Assembly (NCBI GenBank): GCA_900316625.1
Contig: ONDO01000005.1
Location: forward strand, 1-64,000
DNA length: 64,000 nt
Reading direction: 5' to 3'
From: an uncultured Lachnospiraceae bacterium
Lineage (GTDB): Bacteria; Bacillota; Clostridia; Lachnospirales; Lachnospiraceae
Both the position numbers and the translations under genes were made by a program. How positions within the stretch are numbered: position 1 is the first letter of the stretch; every line of letters starts with the position of its first letter. This document shows, piece by piece, positions 7,941 through 16,420 of this stretch. The notes under the pieces were generated by a model, which saw nothing but the letters and a program-made list of their open reading frames with translations, was not told the origin of the DNA and ran no database searches.

Positions 7941-9008
7941 ATGAAGAAAATCGTTCTTACCGGCGGTGGTACTGCCGGACATGTCACACCGAACATCGCG
8001 CTGATGCCCGCATTAAAAGAAGCTGGATACGAGATTACCTATATCGGATCCAAAAAAGGTATGGAAAAAGGCCTGATCGAAGCAACCGGGACCAAGTATT
8101 ACGGAATCTCCTCCGGCAAACTCCGTCGCTACTTCGATTGGAAAAACTTCTCCGACCCCTTCCGGGTAATGAACGGTTTCTTCGAGGCAAAGAGAATTCT
8201 GCGCAAGATCAAGCCGGATGTCATCTTCTCAAAAGGCGGCTTTGTATCTGTTCCTGTTGTTCTCGCTGCCAAAGCGCTCCACATCCCTGCTGTCATTCAC
8301 GAATCTGATATGACACCAGGTCTTGCAAACCGCATTGCATTAAGGGGTGCTACGACCGTATGCTGTAACTTCCCGGAAACAGTAGAGAAGATCCAAGGTA
8401 ATCGTGCCATCTGGACCGGCACTCCTATCCGTCAGGAACTCTTCTCCGGGGATGCAAACCGTGGATTATCCTTCTGTGGTTTTGATTCTGCAAACGATAA
8501 GCCCGTTCTTCTCATCATCGGTGGAAGCCAGGGTTCTGTTTTCATCAATAACGCCGTCCGCGGCTCCCTCGATGAACTACTGAAAGATTTCCGAATCATC
8601 CACCTCTGTGGTAAAGGCAATCTCGATGAAAGCCTTAAGAATCGTGAAGGATACGCTCAATATGAATTCATCTCCAAGGAACTGCCGGATCTCTTCGCCG
8701 CTGCCGATATCATTATCTCCAGAGCCGGCGCCAATGCCATCTTCGAACTTCTTGCACTGAAGAAACCCAATATTCTGATTCCTCTGGGTCTCAACGCAAG
8801 CCGTGGCGACCAGATTCTGAATGCCCGGTCTTTCGAGAAACAGGGATTCTCTAAGGTGCTCGAAGAAGAGAGTGTTACCGCAGAGCTTCTTACGGATACC
8901 GTCCGCAAGGTCTATGCGGACCGTGATCAGTATATCCTGGCTATGGAAGCCAGCCCTTCCGGCGATTCCATAGCTAAGATTGTGAATATCCTGAACGAGA
9001 GCATATAA
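7941..9008 (+). CDS. murG: UDP-GlcNAc:lipid I N-acetylglucosaminyltransferase
   Basis: 355 residues. It transfers GlcNAc from UDP-GlcNAc to lipid I to make lipid II on the inner face of the membrane. The N-terminal G-loop reads TGGGTAGHVTPN. The membrane-association patch and GGFVSVPVVLAA follow, with HESDMTPGLANR. The second Rossmann domain has GGSQGS and the UDP-binding SRAGANAIFELLAL. Unusually it lies with galM rather than in a dcw cluster, a situation seen in other Clostridia. Terminated by the strong hairpin 33 bp downstream. Confidence 0.97.
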   Translation: MKKIVLTGGGTAGHVTPNIALMPALKEAGYEITYIGSKKGMEKGLIEATGTKYYGISSGKLRRYFDWKNFSDPFRVMNGFFEAKRILRKIKPDVIFSKGGFVSVPVVLAAKALHIPAVIHESDMTPGLANRIALRGATTVCCNFPETVEKIQGNRAIWTGTPIRQELFSGDANRGLSFCGFDSANDKPVLLIIGGSQGSVFINNAVRGSLDELLKDFRIIHLCGKGNLDESLKNREGYAQYEFISKELPDLFAAADIIISRAGANAIFELLALKKPNILIPLGLNASRGDQILNARSFEKQGFSKVLEEESVTAELLTDTVRKVYADRDQYILAMEASPSGDSIAKIVNILNESI

Positions 9009-9041
9009 GGCTAGTTACTTCTGGCAGACGAAATGACACGC

Positions 9042-9091
9042 AAAAACGGGAAATGCAGTTGACCAATGGCTTGCCCTGCATTTCCCGTTTT
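9042..9091. terminator. Bidirectional rho-independent terminator
   Basis: Sixteen-base arms AAAACGGGAAATGCAG (9043-9058) and CTGCATTTCCCGTTTT (9076-9091) are perfectly complementary, with an A-run on the left and a T-run on the right. It can end both the galM-murG transcript and the converging HIT/flavodoxin transcript. Confidence 0.92.
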
Positions 9092-9138
9092 CTAATGCCT
9101 GCATCTCAAGACAGACAGCATCCTGTATTCGGCGTTTT

Positions 9139-9555
9139 TTACTTTAACTGTTCGCAAACAGCCTTAATCTCTTCTTCTGACATACCGATATGAGAGAATC
9201 CCAGTAGCTTGTCATTGTTCGTTGCATCCTTATATCTGGGAATCAAATGCATATGGTAATGGAAGACTGACTGACCAGCCACTTCATTGTTATTCTGCAG
9301 AATATTAAATCCATCCGCGCCAAGCTTCTCTGTCATCTCACTTGCAAGCTTCTTCGCCAGGGGGAGAATCTTTGCTGCTACAGCATCATCAAGATCATAG
9401 ATGTTCTTGTAATGTTCCTTGGGAAGGATCAGTGCATGTCCTTTCGATACCGGCTCTGCATCGAGGATAACGCGAAAATCCTCATCTTCATAGATGGTAT
9501 TGGTCGGGAAAACCCCGTTTGCAAGCTTACAGAAAATACAATTATCGTCCTTCAT
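9139..9555 (-). CDS. HIT-family nucleotide hydrolase/transferase
   Basis: 138 residues, a complete histidine-triad protein. The N-terminus CIFCKLANG holds a CxxC pair typical of the zinc-binding HinT/Hit group. The triad HYHMHLIPRY lies near residue 100. It probably hydrolyses nucleoside phosphoramidates or dinucleotides in the cytoplasm. It follows the flavodoxin-like gene by 11 bp and is likely co-transcribed. No specific substrate can be assigned. Confidence 0.93.
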   Translation of the reverse strand: MKDDNCIFCKLANGVFPTNTIYEDEDFRVILDAEPVSKGHALILPKEHYKNIYDLDDAVAAKILPLAKKLASEMTEKLGADGFNILQNNNEVAGQSVFHYHMHLIPRYKDATNNDKLLGFSHIGMSEEEIKAVCEQLK

Positions 9556-9566
9556 CTCTATCCTCC

Positions 9567-10553
9567 TTAGAATACAAATATCGTATCAAGCATATTTAGC
9601 ATGCGAAGATTACCCTTGGTCTTCATATCACCCACACCGAACGCCCTCTGGAAGGTTTCCCGGCCACTGATAATCTGGTCAAGCACTCCGGATGACAGTC
9701 TTGCTATGACATTTACCTCTTCCTGTGCGCCATAGGAACAGATAATGTCCTGAGGCGTTACATGAATATAGAGCGGTTTCTGCTGACCATCAATCTGGAA
9801 GAGATAGGATGCAGTGAAATCCTTCTGAGGATGGTAATGGGACTTGAAGTCTGCGATATACTCTTCTGAATCCGGTCCCTCTTCACCGAGGAGATCCCGA
9901 TACATGGAAGACAGTTCTTCGATATCCACCTTCTGCTGACGAACATAATTATCATCCGATACAAACTGGGATAACTGCTCGCTCTCTTCTGGTGTCAGGG
10001 ACAACTGATGGCTGTGGAGAACCGATTTCTTCACTGCCTGATTGGAGCTTGGAAGACCCTGTGCCCGCTGAGAGATGGTACGATAGAGGGCTTCTGCCTT
10101 CTTCTCGATAATATGAGCATATTCTGCATTGGATTCAAAAGCGGTAACATCCGTTACATATCCACAGAGACCACTGCAGGGAAGACCACCTAAGATCTCC
10201 CACGCATTCTCTAAGGTAAGCATCCCTTCGCGCTCGCCATAGGTTGTAGACATGACTACCGGCTGCATATAGATGGATCGCAGGAGATCCTTATCGCCAT
10301 AGAGCCAGCATGCGTCGAGGAACTGGTTCATAAAACCACCGATCCCCAGCCATTCTACGGTCGTTGCCAGGATGACGCCATCCGTATCCTTCATGGTTTT
10401 TGGCAGTGTCGAAATCCCATTCTTGTATTCATAGATATTATAACGATGGACTTCTACGCGAAGCTCTGTCAGTACACGTTCCATCTTCTGAATCACATAG
10501 AGCGTAGGGTCATCTAAAACCCCTCTTCCACCGTAATAGATATTGATTTTCAT
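9567..10553 (-). CDS. Flavodoxin-like protein with C-terminal SCP2 domain
   Basis: 328 residues. The first 170 have the flavodoxin/NADPH-dependent FMN-reductase fold: MKINIYYGGRG, a substrate strand DGVILATTVEWLG, and a DACWLYGDK turn. The last 100 residues resemble an SCP2 sterol/lipid-carrier domain, with the ending GVGDMKTKGNLRMLNMLD. The combination suggests an electron-transfer protein that handles a hydrophobic ligand, but no function is established to my knowledge. It has a good start and a short spacing to the HIT gene. Confidence 0.8.
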   Translation of the reverse strand: MKINIYYGGRGVLDDPTLYVIQKMERVLTELRVEVHRYNIYEYKNGISTLPKTMKDTDGVILATTVEWLGIGGFMNQFLDACWLYGDKDLLRSIYMQPVVMSTTYGEREGMLTLENAWEILGGLPCSGLCGYVTDVTAFESNAEYAHIIEKKAEALYRTISQRAQGLPSSNQAVKKSVLHSHQLSLTPEESEQLSQFVSDDNYVRQQKVDIEELSSMYRDLLGEEGPDSEEYIADFKSHYHPQKDFTASYLFQIDGQQKPLYIHVTPQDIICSYGAQEEVNVIARLSSGVLDQIISGRETFQRAFGVGDMKTKGNLRMLNMLDTIFVF

Positions 10554-10620
10554 CGGACACCTTCCCTTATGCGATGTAAGTCGTCAATCAGGTTAAGTAT
10601 AGAGCCTTTTCCTTGGAAAA

Positions 10621-11862
10621 TCAACGAAAGGAAAGCCTGTAGGACTGATCTGCAAAGCGAATTTTATCCCCTTCCGACAGGCGAACGGGAAGGCCGAAAC
10701 TAAGAACTTTTCCATTCAGAAAGGTCCCATTCGTAGAATTTAGATCCTCCAGATAGATATCCTGTCCCTGAAGCCTGATTCTTGCATGATGACGGCTGAC
10801 TGCTTTTGCATGTATGACCCCATCATTTTCCTCTGGCATACTGCCAATTCGGAAGGATTCAGACGTAATCCGAAAATCATCCTCACCATCCTCCCCTTCA
10901 TAGATTAGGTGCAGATTCTTTCTCTGACTGCCTTCTTCCAACTTCAGAATGGTTGTTGCTTCTTCGAAATCATTACTTGGATCATATATGAAATCGTCTA
11001 TGGATTCCAGGCGGTCCTGACGGATATTCTCCTCGTACTTCTTCCGAATCGAGAAAAGGTTCCGGATTCCTGACCATAGATCTGAAAAATAATGCAGAAT
11101 AATCTCCCGGACACCTCCCTTTTCTTCCTCCTCTTCCTCTCCCAGTTCATCCCAGCCGCAGTCCTCGAGCCGATCCGAAGATACTTCTCTCCGCCCTGCC
11201 CGGTCTGTCTTCAAGTTTCGATCCTCCGGGCCTTCAAAATCATCTGCTTCCCTGTCATCTGCCCCTGGTCCCAGGAAGGCTTCCTCCTCCTTGCAAAGAC
11301 CTGGAACTGCATTCTCCTTGTCATAATTACATACCATTTCCGTAAGTTCTTCATACCTTACATCCCCTTTTGCCACTCTTTCATATAAGGCGTAGCAGAG
11401 TTTTGTAAGCTCAATCTTGTTATGATCAACTTCTGTAAGGAAGAGTTCCATTATACTAAGCAAGGACATCGTAAAGTCTTCACTAGCCACCGGGCAATAA
11501 CACAGGACAAGGTCTGACTCCTTTTGGTTTCTTGACAGAAAGACCGTATCAGGTCCTAATAGCAGCCTCTCCTGAGAGAGTAGATAACGATTGATTTCAT
11601 CCAAAGCAATTCCCAGATAAACGATGATCTGGTAGATCGTTTTGATCTCCACGCCCTCCTGGCTGACAAAATCCCTTAGGGAGTGCAATCCTGTGATATC
11701 GTACCAATACTGGGTTTTTCCATTGGCATGAATGGTATAGAAGGACAGGAGAGCCTTAATATGATTTTCTGCTAACATGCTTTCTTCATAAGTCTCCTCC
11801 ATTGCCTGTCCTTCGAGGATCATATAATTTCGATTTACATTTCTCTGGTATGTTACTTCCAT
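10621..11862 (-). CDS. DUF6382-like protein with C-terminal FHA domain (Tad locus)
   Basis: 413 residues. Residues 1-180 resemble the DUF6382 domain found before FHA domains in clostridial pilus loci (LLGPDTVFLS, LVLCYCP). A Glu/Asp-rich linker (200-250) follows. The FHA phosphothreonine-binding domain spans about 337-410, with RIGS, SRHHARI and LNSTNGTFLNG carrying the Arg, Ser, His and Asn ligands. Before it, EEATTILKLEE (300-310) resembles the TT-x-L phosphoacceptor that kinases often mark in FHA proteins. It is the last gene of the Tad operon, overlapping the small pilin-like gene by 10 bp. A phospho-signalling role in pilus assembly is inference. Confidence 0.85.
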   Translation of the reverse strand: MEVTYQRNVNRNYMILEGQAMEETYEESMLAENHIKALLSFYTIHANGKTQYWYDITGLHSLRDFVSQEGVEIKTIYQIIVYLGIALDEINRYLLSQERLLLGPDTVFLSRNQKESDLVLCYCPVASEDFTMSLLSIMELFLTEVDHNKIELTKLCYALYERVAKGDVRYEELTEMVCNYDKENAVPGLCKEEEAFLGPGADDREADDFEGPEDRNLKTDRAGRREVSSDRLEDCGWDELGEEEEEEKGGVREIILHYFSDLWSGIRNLFSIRKKYEENIRQDRLESIDDFIYDPSNDFEEATTILKLEEGSQRKNLHLIYEGEDGEDDFRITSESFRIGSMPEENDGVIHAKAVSRHHARIRLQGQDIYLEDLNSTNGTFLNGKVLSFGLPVRLSEGDKIRFADQSYRLSFR

Positions 11863-12050
11863 ATTTCTTCCCCCAATTCTGAGATCCGAAAAATCCTTAA
11901 AACATCTGGTGATTTCTGCTCTTGTGAAACCTGGCTGTAAACTTCATGATATACATCAAAGCCTAACAGAATTGCTGATCCCATGAGGAAAAAGCAGATA
12001 GAGAAAACCATAGCTGCTTCCACCGTATAGGATCCTTTCAGGCTACGCAT
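11853..12050 (-). CDS. Small TadE/pseudopilin-like protein
   Basis: 65 residues. The sequence KGSYTVEAAMVF matches a prepilin cleavage site: Gly, then Ser as new residue 1 and Glu at +5, followed by one hydrophobic helix. The short C-terminal part (40 residues) is charged. It overlaps its neighbours at both ends (8 bp with the prepilin peptidase, 10 bp with the FHA gene), typical of a tightly packed Tad operon. It is probably a minor pilin placed in the membrane by one of the two local peptidases. Confidence 0.75.
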   Translation of the reverse strand: MRSLKGSYTVEAAMVFSICFFLMGSAILLGFDVYHEVYSQVSQEQKSPDVLRIFRISELGEEIWK

Positions 12051-12477
12051 ACAGATCCCCGCCCGAAATCAGGAGCATGACTAAGAAGGCACATAGAACA
12101 AAAGGATAGAAAGGAATTCTATCTTCCTTCTTGATCTTTTTCATAAGATATCCAAAGAGGCAGAAGATGCCCATGAAGGATAATGACGCCCACAAGAGAA
12201 AGAGATTCTTGAGAAAGCCCAGATAGATACCGGTTACCATCAAAAGGATGGCATCCCCCATCCCAATCCTCTCCTTAGACAGCAGACAGAGAATCATCAT
12301 GAGCCCACCTATGGCGAATCCCCCCAGAATGTCATAGATACCTAATTTGTGAAAAATCAGATGGAAGGCCATACCCAAAATGGCAAATGCCAGAAGAATG
12401 ATAGAATGAACTTCTTTTCTATGAATATCCTCATATGTCGTAATACCAAGCATCCCTAATAATCCAATTGCTTCCAT
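12043..12477 (-). CDS. Prepilin peptidase (A24 family), second copy
   Basis: 144 residues, nearly all hydrophobic, with four or more membrane helices. The two aspartates of A24 peptidases are visible: Asp17 in YEDIHRKEV and Asp75 in the GMGD motif. It lacks the N-terminal methylase domain, as is normal for TadV/CpaA enzymes. It would cut the leader of Flp/TadE-type pilins at the cytoplasmic face. A second enzyme of the same family begins the operon (19381-19893), so the two may have different substrates. Confidence 0.88.
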   Translation of the reverse strand: MEAIGLLGMLGITTYEDIHRKEVHSIILLAFAILGMAFHLIFHKLGIYDILGGFAIGGLMMILCLLSKERIGMGDAILLMVTGIYLGFLKNLFLLWASLSFMGIFCLFGYLMKKIKKEDRIPFYPFVLCAFLVMLLISGGDLYA

Positions 12478-12480
12478 ATT

Positions 12481-13344
12481 CTACTCCCCCGCACATTTTG
12501 GACAGGCATGGTAGCCTTCCGCTATTGCTTCTTCTTTTGTCTCAGATCGTATACTCCGTTTTAAGCCACTACAATTCATTTTGCTGTGATAATTCTCCCC
12601 ATAACGTGTCACATAATAGACTGCCACCTTGCTTTTCTTGCTCTTACAGTAGGGACAGTTCCCATACCGGTGTCCACTTTCATTCCTCTCTTCCGCCAAC
12701 CGTGATGCCGGAACAGAACGAAGGGACGGCTTCAGATAAGCACAATTTCTCGAGGCATGATATGCTGTCCCGTTAGGAGTCACATATACATACTTTTCTT
12801 CCTCTCCCGCCATCGTTGGGTTCCAGCCCACCCATCGCCTTTGACTTACATTTTGCTGCATCAACAGCCCTTTTTTATTGAAAAAACTTGTTGGGAAAGG
12901 AATCGTGTAAGTACATTTCAACTTAATGTCCGTATCCGTTACACTGCTTCCCAGAAAACTGATACCAGGTGCTCCACCACGAATGAATTCCACTGGAACT
13001 TTCTTTTTATCGATTTTTTCCCTCGTTAAGAGACAGACACTTGCATAATTTGCATATTTCTTACAGGCTGCAGCTTCTCTTGCAGACTCCTGCATGGCCT
13101 GATGCATTCCATATTCAATTGAAAGTACCCGCATAAGCAGCATCATTGTCACCATGAGACTGATGAATATGGGAAATACAACGGCTGCCTCCAGGGTGTA
13201 ACTTGCTTTTGTCTTTCCTAAAATAATAGAGGCGCACAGGGATGTCTCCTTCTCCTTTTGATCTTTATTTGTGTGCGTATTTCTGATCTCAGAGAGACTT
13301 TTTTCCTTTCTAAACCGTGTAAATTGTTCTTTGATAAGAGACAT
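12481..13344 (-). CDS. TadE-like pseudopilin with tandem Cys-rich repeats
   Basis: 287 residues. A cytoplasmic leader of about 45 residues ends in KASYTLEAAVVFPIF, a prepilin-type site and helix. The C-terminal 110 residues hold two copies of a Cys module. Each runs from a YVT..G..YH start through NC..LK.S.RS to a final CP.C: the first has AYHASRNCAYLK and NCPYC, the second NYHSKMNCSGLK and ACPKC. The cysteine spacing resembles metal- or disulfide-bearing modules such as the Ada metal-binding fold. After cleavage this part would be outside the cell. It sits between the TadG-like and peptidase genes. Confidence 0.8.
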   Translation of the reverse strand: MSLIKEQFTRFRKEKSLSEIRNTHTNKDQKEKETSLCASIILGKTKASYTLEAAVVFPIFISLMVTMMLLMRVLSIEYGMHQAMQESAREAAACKKYANYASVCLLTREKIDKKKVPVEFIRGGAPGISFLGSSVTDTDIKLKCTYTIPFPTSFFNKKGLLMQQNVSQRRWVGWNPTMAGEEEKYVYVTPNGTAYHASRNCAYLKPSLRSVPASRLAEERNESGHRYGNCPYCKSKKSKVAVYYVTRYGENYHSKMNCSGLKRSIRSETKEEAIAEGYHACPKCAGE

Positions 13345-13386
13345 ACCTCTAAGCCCCCTTATTTTTTATTTCTTATTTCATATTTC

Positions 13387-14928
13387 CTAACTACCCACAG
13401 CTTCGTACCAGCTGTCTATATATGAAAACCCCTTCCTGTGTTCCCTTCTCAGACAAAACTCTTTTCCCTCCCCCTCCGGTACCAGACTAAGGAATAGAGG
13501 ACCAGCTTCATAGGCAAAGGAATACGATCCTTTGTACATCAGATGATCCAGACAGATATTCCCATATCCATCCCTGGTCCGAATCACTGCCTCGCATAGG
13601 TCCATACTTCTTAGCCCAAGGTTCTCTGCTTTCTCCGCGGTAAGCAGAATACGAAGATATTCCTTATACCCTATCCCATGGGCAATCTCCCTGGCCTGTT
13701 CATGAGGGTCGAAGCATAAGGCCAGTGTGCAGAGGGTAGATGTCCAGTCTTCCGGTGCCTTAATAATCGGTATTTTCTTTCCATGCAGTAGTGCACGCAT
13801 ATCCAGAAGACTCTCTCCATATGCCCAGGAAGCAATCAGTCCAATCTTCACGATCTCTATCAGAGCCGGATTGCCACTTGCACCAACCAGGGTGGTTGCA
13901 AAGGAGCCTGCTTCTGCGATTTTGGCGCTATCCGACATGATCGAAAGCAGATTTTCAGCCTCCCGCATGGCCATAATTCTGTGTATAACCCCCAGCAGGT
14001 TCTCCTGGTCCGATGCTTTCCCTGCCAGGATGTATTCTGTTTCATAGGACAGAGGATGTTTCTCCTCTGCAGGCTCGGTAAAATTCGAGAATTTGGATAA
14101 AACATAGGATTCATAGATCAGTCGATCACTCACTCCTATATCCATTGCTCTTTCCGTTCCAGTCTCTCGATTTCGATGCGATAGAGTCTCATTCAGACCG
14201 ATCGCTTTCGCGGAAAGCTCCTCTTCTGGTGGAAAATAGATACTAAGAAGTTCACCTGCCAGGTTTGACCCTGCATTCGGCATTGGATCTTGTGCACCCG
14301 ACCAATCCTTTTCGGGATATGCCTGTCGACTTTGATCCCAGGCCTCCCTCTCCTCATCCGTTGGCTCCGGTGCATTTCTCGCTTCTTCGAGTGCCTTACT
14401 GCCTTGCTCGATATCCGCGCCAAGTTCACTGCTGATTGACTCCGAATCCATAAGCGATGCAGCCAGATCATCTGTCACAAGATCCACCAGGTCAGCTCCA
14501 ACATGTGACAACTGGTACTTCACTGCCAAGGATACAAAAGGTGCGCCACCGGCATCTGATAAGAGACCGTATGAATCCATACATGCCTGCTCGCTCCTAA
14601 GCCCTGTGTAGTCTACAGATAGCATCCCACCCGCAGGTGACGCATTCTCCTCAACGTACTTCATTAATATCCCATCGATTTCGGGCATAGAGATCTCTCC
14701 CCTCCCAAGAGAGAGATCCATCCCCGTCACTCCATACTCTTCCCACAGAGCATCCAGGTACATGGAATGGAGACTTTCTATCGCTTGCTCACTGATCACC
14801 ATCGATCTTACAGATAGAATCTCCAGGCGAATACTCTCTGCCAGAGTCAGAAAAAGAGACATATACACCATGAGTACCATACTAAGGAAGACTGTCATGC
14901 TTCCTTTTGCCCTGTTTTCTCTCCTCAT
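13387..14928 (-). CDS. DUF5702-type TadG-like pilus protein
   Basis: 513 residues. The N-terminus KGSMTVFLSMVLMVYMS with LAESIR after the helix is the hallmark of DUF5702 proteins of clostridial Tad loci. A single membrane helix (about 12-32) anchors a large extracytoplasmic domain. It probably acts like TadG as a minor pseudopilin or assembly factor. Its ATG overlaps, as ATGA, the stop of the pilin reading frame upstream, showing that the two were once translationally coupled. No catalytic motif was recognised. Confidence 0.8.
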   Translation of the reverse strand: MRRENRAKGSMTVFLSMVLMVYMSLFLTLAESIRLEILSVRSMVISEQAIESLHSMYLDALWEEYGVTGMDLSLGRGEISMPEIDGILMKYVEENASPAGGMLSVDYTGLRSEQACMDSYGLLSDAGGAPFVSLAVKYQLSHVGADLVDLVTDDLAASLMDSESISSELGADIEQGSKALEEARNAPEPTDEEREAWDQSRQAYPEKDWSGAQDPMPNAGSNLAGELLSIYFPPEEELSAKAIGLNETLSHRNRETGTERAMDIGVSDRLIYESYVLSKFSNFTEPAEEKHPLSYETEYILAGKASDQENLLGVIHRIMAMREAENLLSIMSDSAKIAEAGSFATTLVGASGNPALIEIVKIGLIASWAYGESLLDMRALLHGKKIPIIKAPEDWTSTLCTLALCFDPHEQAREIAHGIGYKEYLRILLTAEKAENLGLRSMDLCEAVIRTRDGYGNICLDHLMYKGSYSFAYEAGPLFLSLVPEGEGKEFCLRREHRKGFSYIDSWYEAVGS

Positions 14929-15115
14929 ACCTTGTCTGCCTGTTGTTTGATCGTTTTGAAGATGCTATTCACCAGGTCATTGATCTGTTTCTTGAAGACA
15001 AGAACAAGGCCAATCAGAACCACCATCCCACACCTTCTTCTCCCCTCAGGAAGCACATTGTCTCTTCCAGACTTGCCTTACCGAGTCTCTTCAGCTGATA
15101 CCATACATTTTTCAT
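14925..15115 (-). pseudogene. Flp1-like major pilin, apparently frameshifted
   Basis: The ATG at 15113-15115 has a perfect AGGAGG seven bases upstream. Its frame encodes a pilin-like leader ending FLRGEEGVG, then stops after 33 codons (15014). The rest of a Flp1-type pilin is in another frame: VVLIGLVLVFKKQI followed by NDLVNSIFKTIKQQADKV, ending in a TGA that overlaps the DUF5702 start as ATGA. Flp1 pilins normally have about seven further residues, including the Glu at +5, where the frames join, so a small out-of-frame deletion is the simplest reading. An internal ATG (15024-15026) could start the second frame. No other Flp-type pilin is in the window. Confidence 0.75.
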
Positions 15116-15142
15116 AAGTCTTCCTCCTTTTCTTTCTTTGTT

Positions 15143-16420
15143 CTATAGACCAATTCCGCTCATGGCGGGATAGATCATCAGGATTAGTACGACACCTAAG
15201 AGCCCCATCATGGGCAGAAGAAGTTTTGTCGATAATTTTTCCCCCTCAGCTCTCAGATGCATCTTCTCCTCTTCGTAGGCTTCCTCCGCTTCCTGCTCCA
15301 ACTGCAGTGGTAGATTGCCTGTTCCCTTTTTCAGATCCTGCATGAGAAGAAGAGACAATTTTCGATACTGGCGATTTCCACTCCTCTCTCCAATCCTTCG
15401 GTAGACTTCCATTTCATTCACACCGGAATCCAGTTCCCTTACGGCCTTGTAGAGGAGTTCCATGCCAGCCTTCTTCTTCTTCTCCTTCTCCTTTTCTCTC
15501 TCATAATCCATTACCATTCTCTGCATGGCCTTTCTCACTGTTACACCAGCTGTAACATAGAGACAGAGCATGTTCAGAATTCTCGGATACTCCTTCATGA
15601 GAGCATCCTGATACTTCTCCCTCTCTCTTCTCTTATCATTCTTCCGTGAAAAGATTAGCCCAATTGCTGCTGCTATCCCTAAGAGAGAGAGATAAAAACC
15701 CGAAGGATCCACCGCCTTCTTCCAATTCAGTTCTTTTCCATCCACTTCTGTCGGCAGGATGTACTCTGCCTGATCTGGATCATCCCCCTCCGAAAGCAAT
15801 TCCTCTACCCTCTGCTTCCATCCTCTTTTTGTTGCTATATTCGGCGGAACAAGTGTAATCGGCACCTCGTATAGTTCCTGTTTCTTATGGCAATGAAGAA
15901 TAGCCTGGGCATAGATACTGATTTCCTCCTGTATAGGCCCTGCACAGATGCTGCCGTCCGATGAGACATAACTTCCATCCTCAAAGTACCACTCCGCATC
16001 CACCATCCCGCCGGCATACGAACTCTGTGGCTTCAGATCATTTGATACGTGCATTAGATCTGGATTATCCCCTTTAAGACTCTCATCAATCTCTGCTTCT
16101 GCCAGACGAAAATATTCTTCAATCTCCTCCTCGCCAGGATTTCTCTCTGACAGGCAAAGAACCATACGTTCCTTAAATTTATCGCCTTCTACCACAAGTT
16201 CTGTTTCTTCCTCCCCCTGCCCGTAGGCGGGTCTCTCAATCCGTCCATCGAAATTCACCTCACTATCCAGCATATTTTTCCCACATAGCACCATTGCCAT
16301 GAGTTCGATCAGCATCACAACCTTGATTTCCTTTCCGGAAAAAGGCTGGCCTGTCTTTTTTCGGTAAATGATTATCCCTAATGCGATCAGCATAGATAGG
16401 AAAGACATCGCAAATATCAT
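15143..16420 (-). CDS. tadC: TadC-like inner-membrane platform protein with large N-terminal extension
   Basis: 425 residues against about 300 for typical TadC. The C-terminal 180 residues form a type II secretion F domain (EYPRILNMLCLYVTAGVTVRKAM, then GERSGNRQYRKLSLLLMQDL) ending in a membrane helix. Ahead lie two short hydrophobic segments and about 180 residues of acidic soluble sequence, probably extracytoplasmic. With TadB it makes the platform on which the TadA ATPase works. It starts 4 bp inside the end of tadB. Confidence 0.85.
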   Translation of the reverse strand: MIFAMSFLSMLIALGIIIYRKKTGQPFSGKEIKVVMLIELMAMVLCGKNMLDSEVNFDGRIERPAYGQGEEETELVVEGDKFKERMVLCLSERNPGEEEIEEYFRLAEAEIDESLKGDNPDLMHVSNDLKPQSSYAGGMVDAEWYFEDGSYVSSDGSICAGPIQEEISIYAQAILHCHKKQELYEVPITLVPPNIATKRGWKQRVEELLSEGDDPDQAEYILPTEVDGKELNWKKAVDPSGFYLSLLGIAAAIGLIFSRKNDKRREREKYQDALMKEYPRILNMLCLYVTAGVTVRKAMQRMVMDYEREKEKEKKKKAGMELLYKAVRELDSGVNEMEVYRRIGERSGNRQYRKLSLLLMQDLKKGTGNLPLQLEQEAEEAYEEEKMHLRAEGEKLSTKLLLPMMGLLGVVLILMIYPAMSGIGL

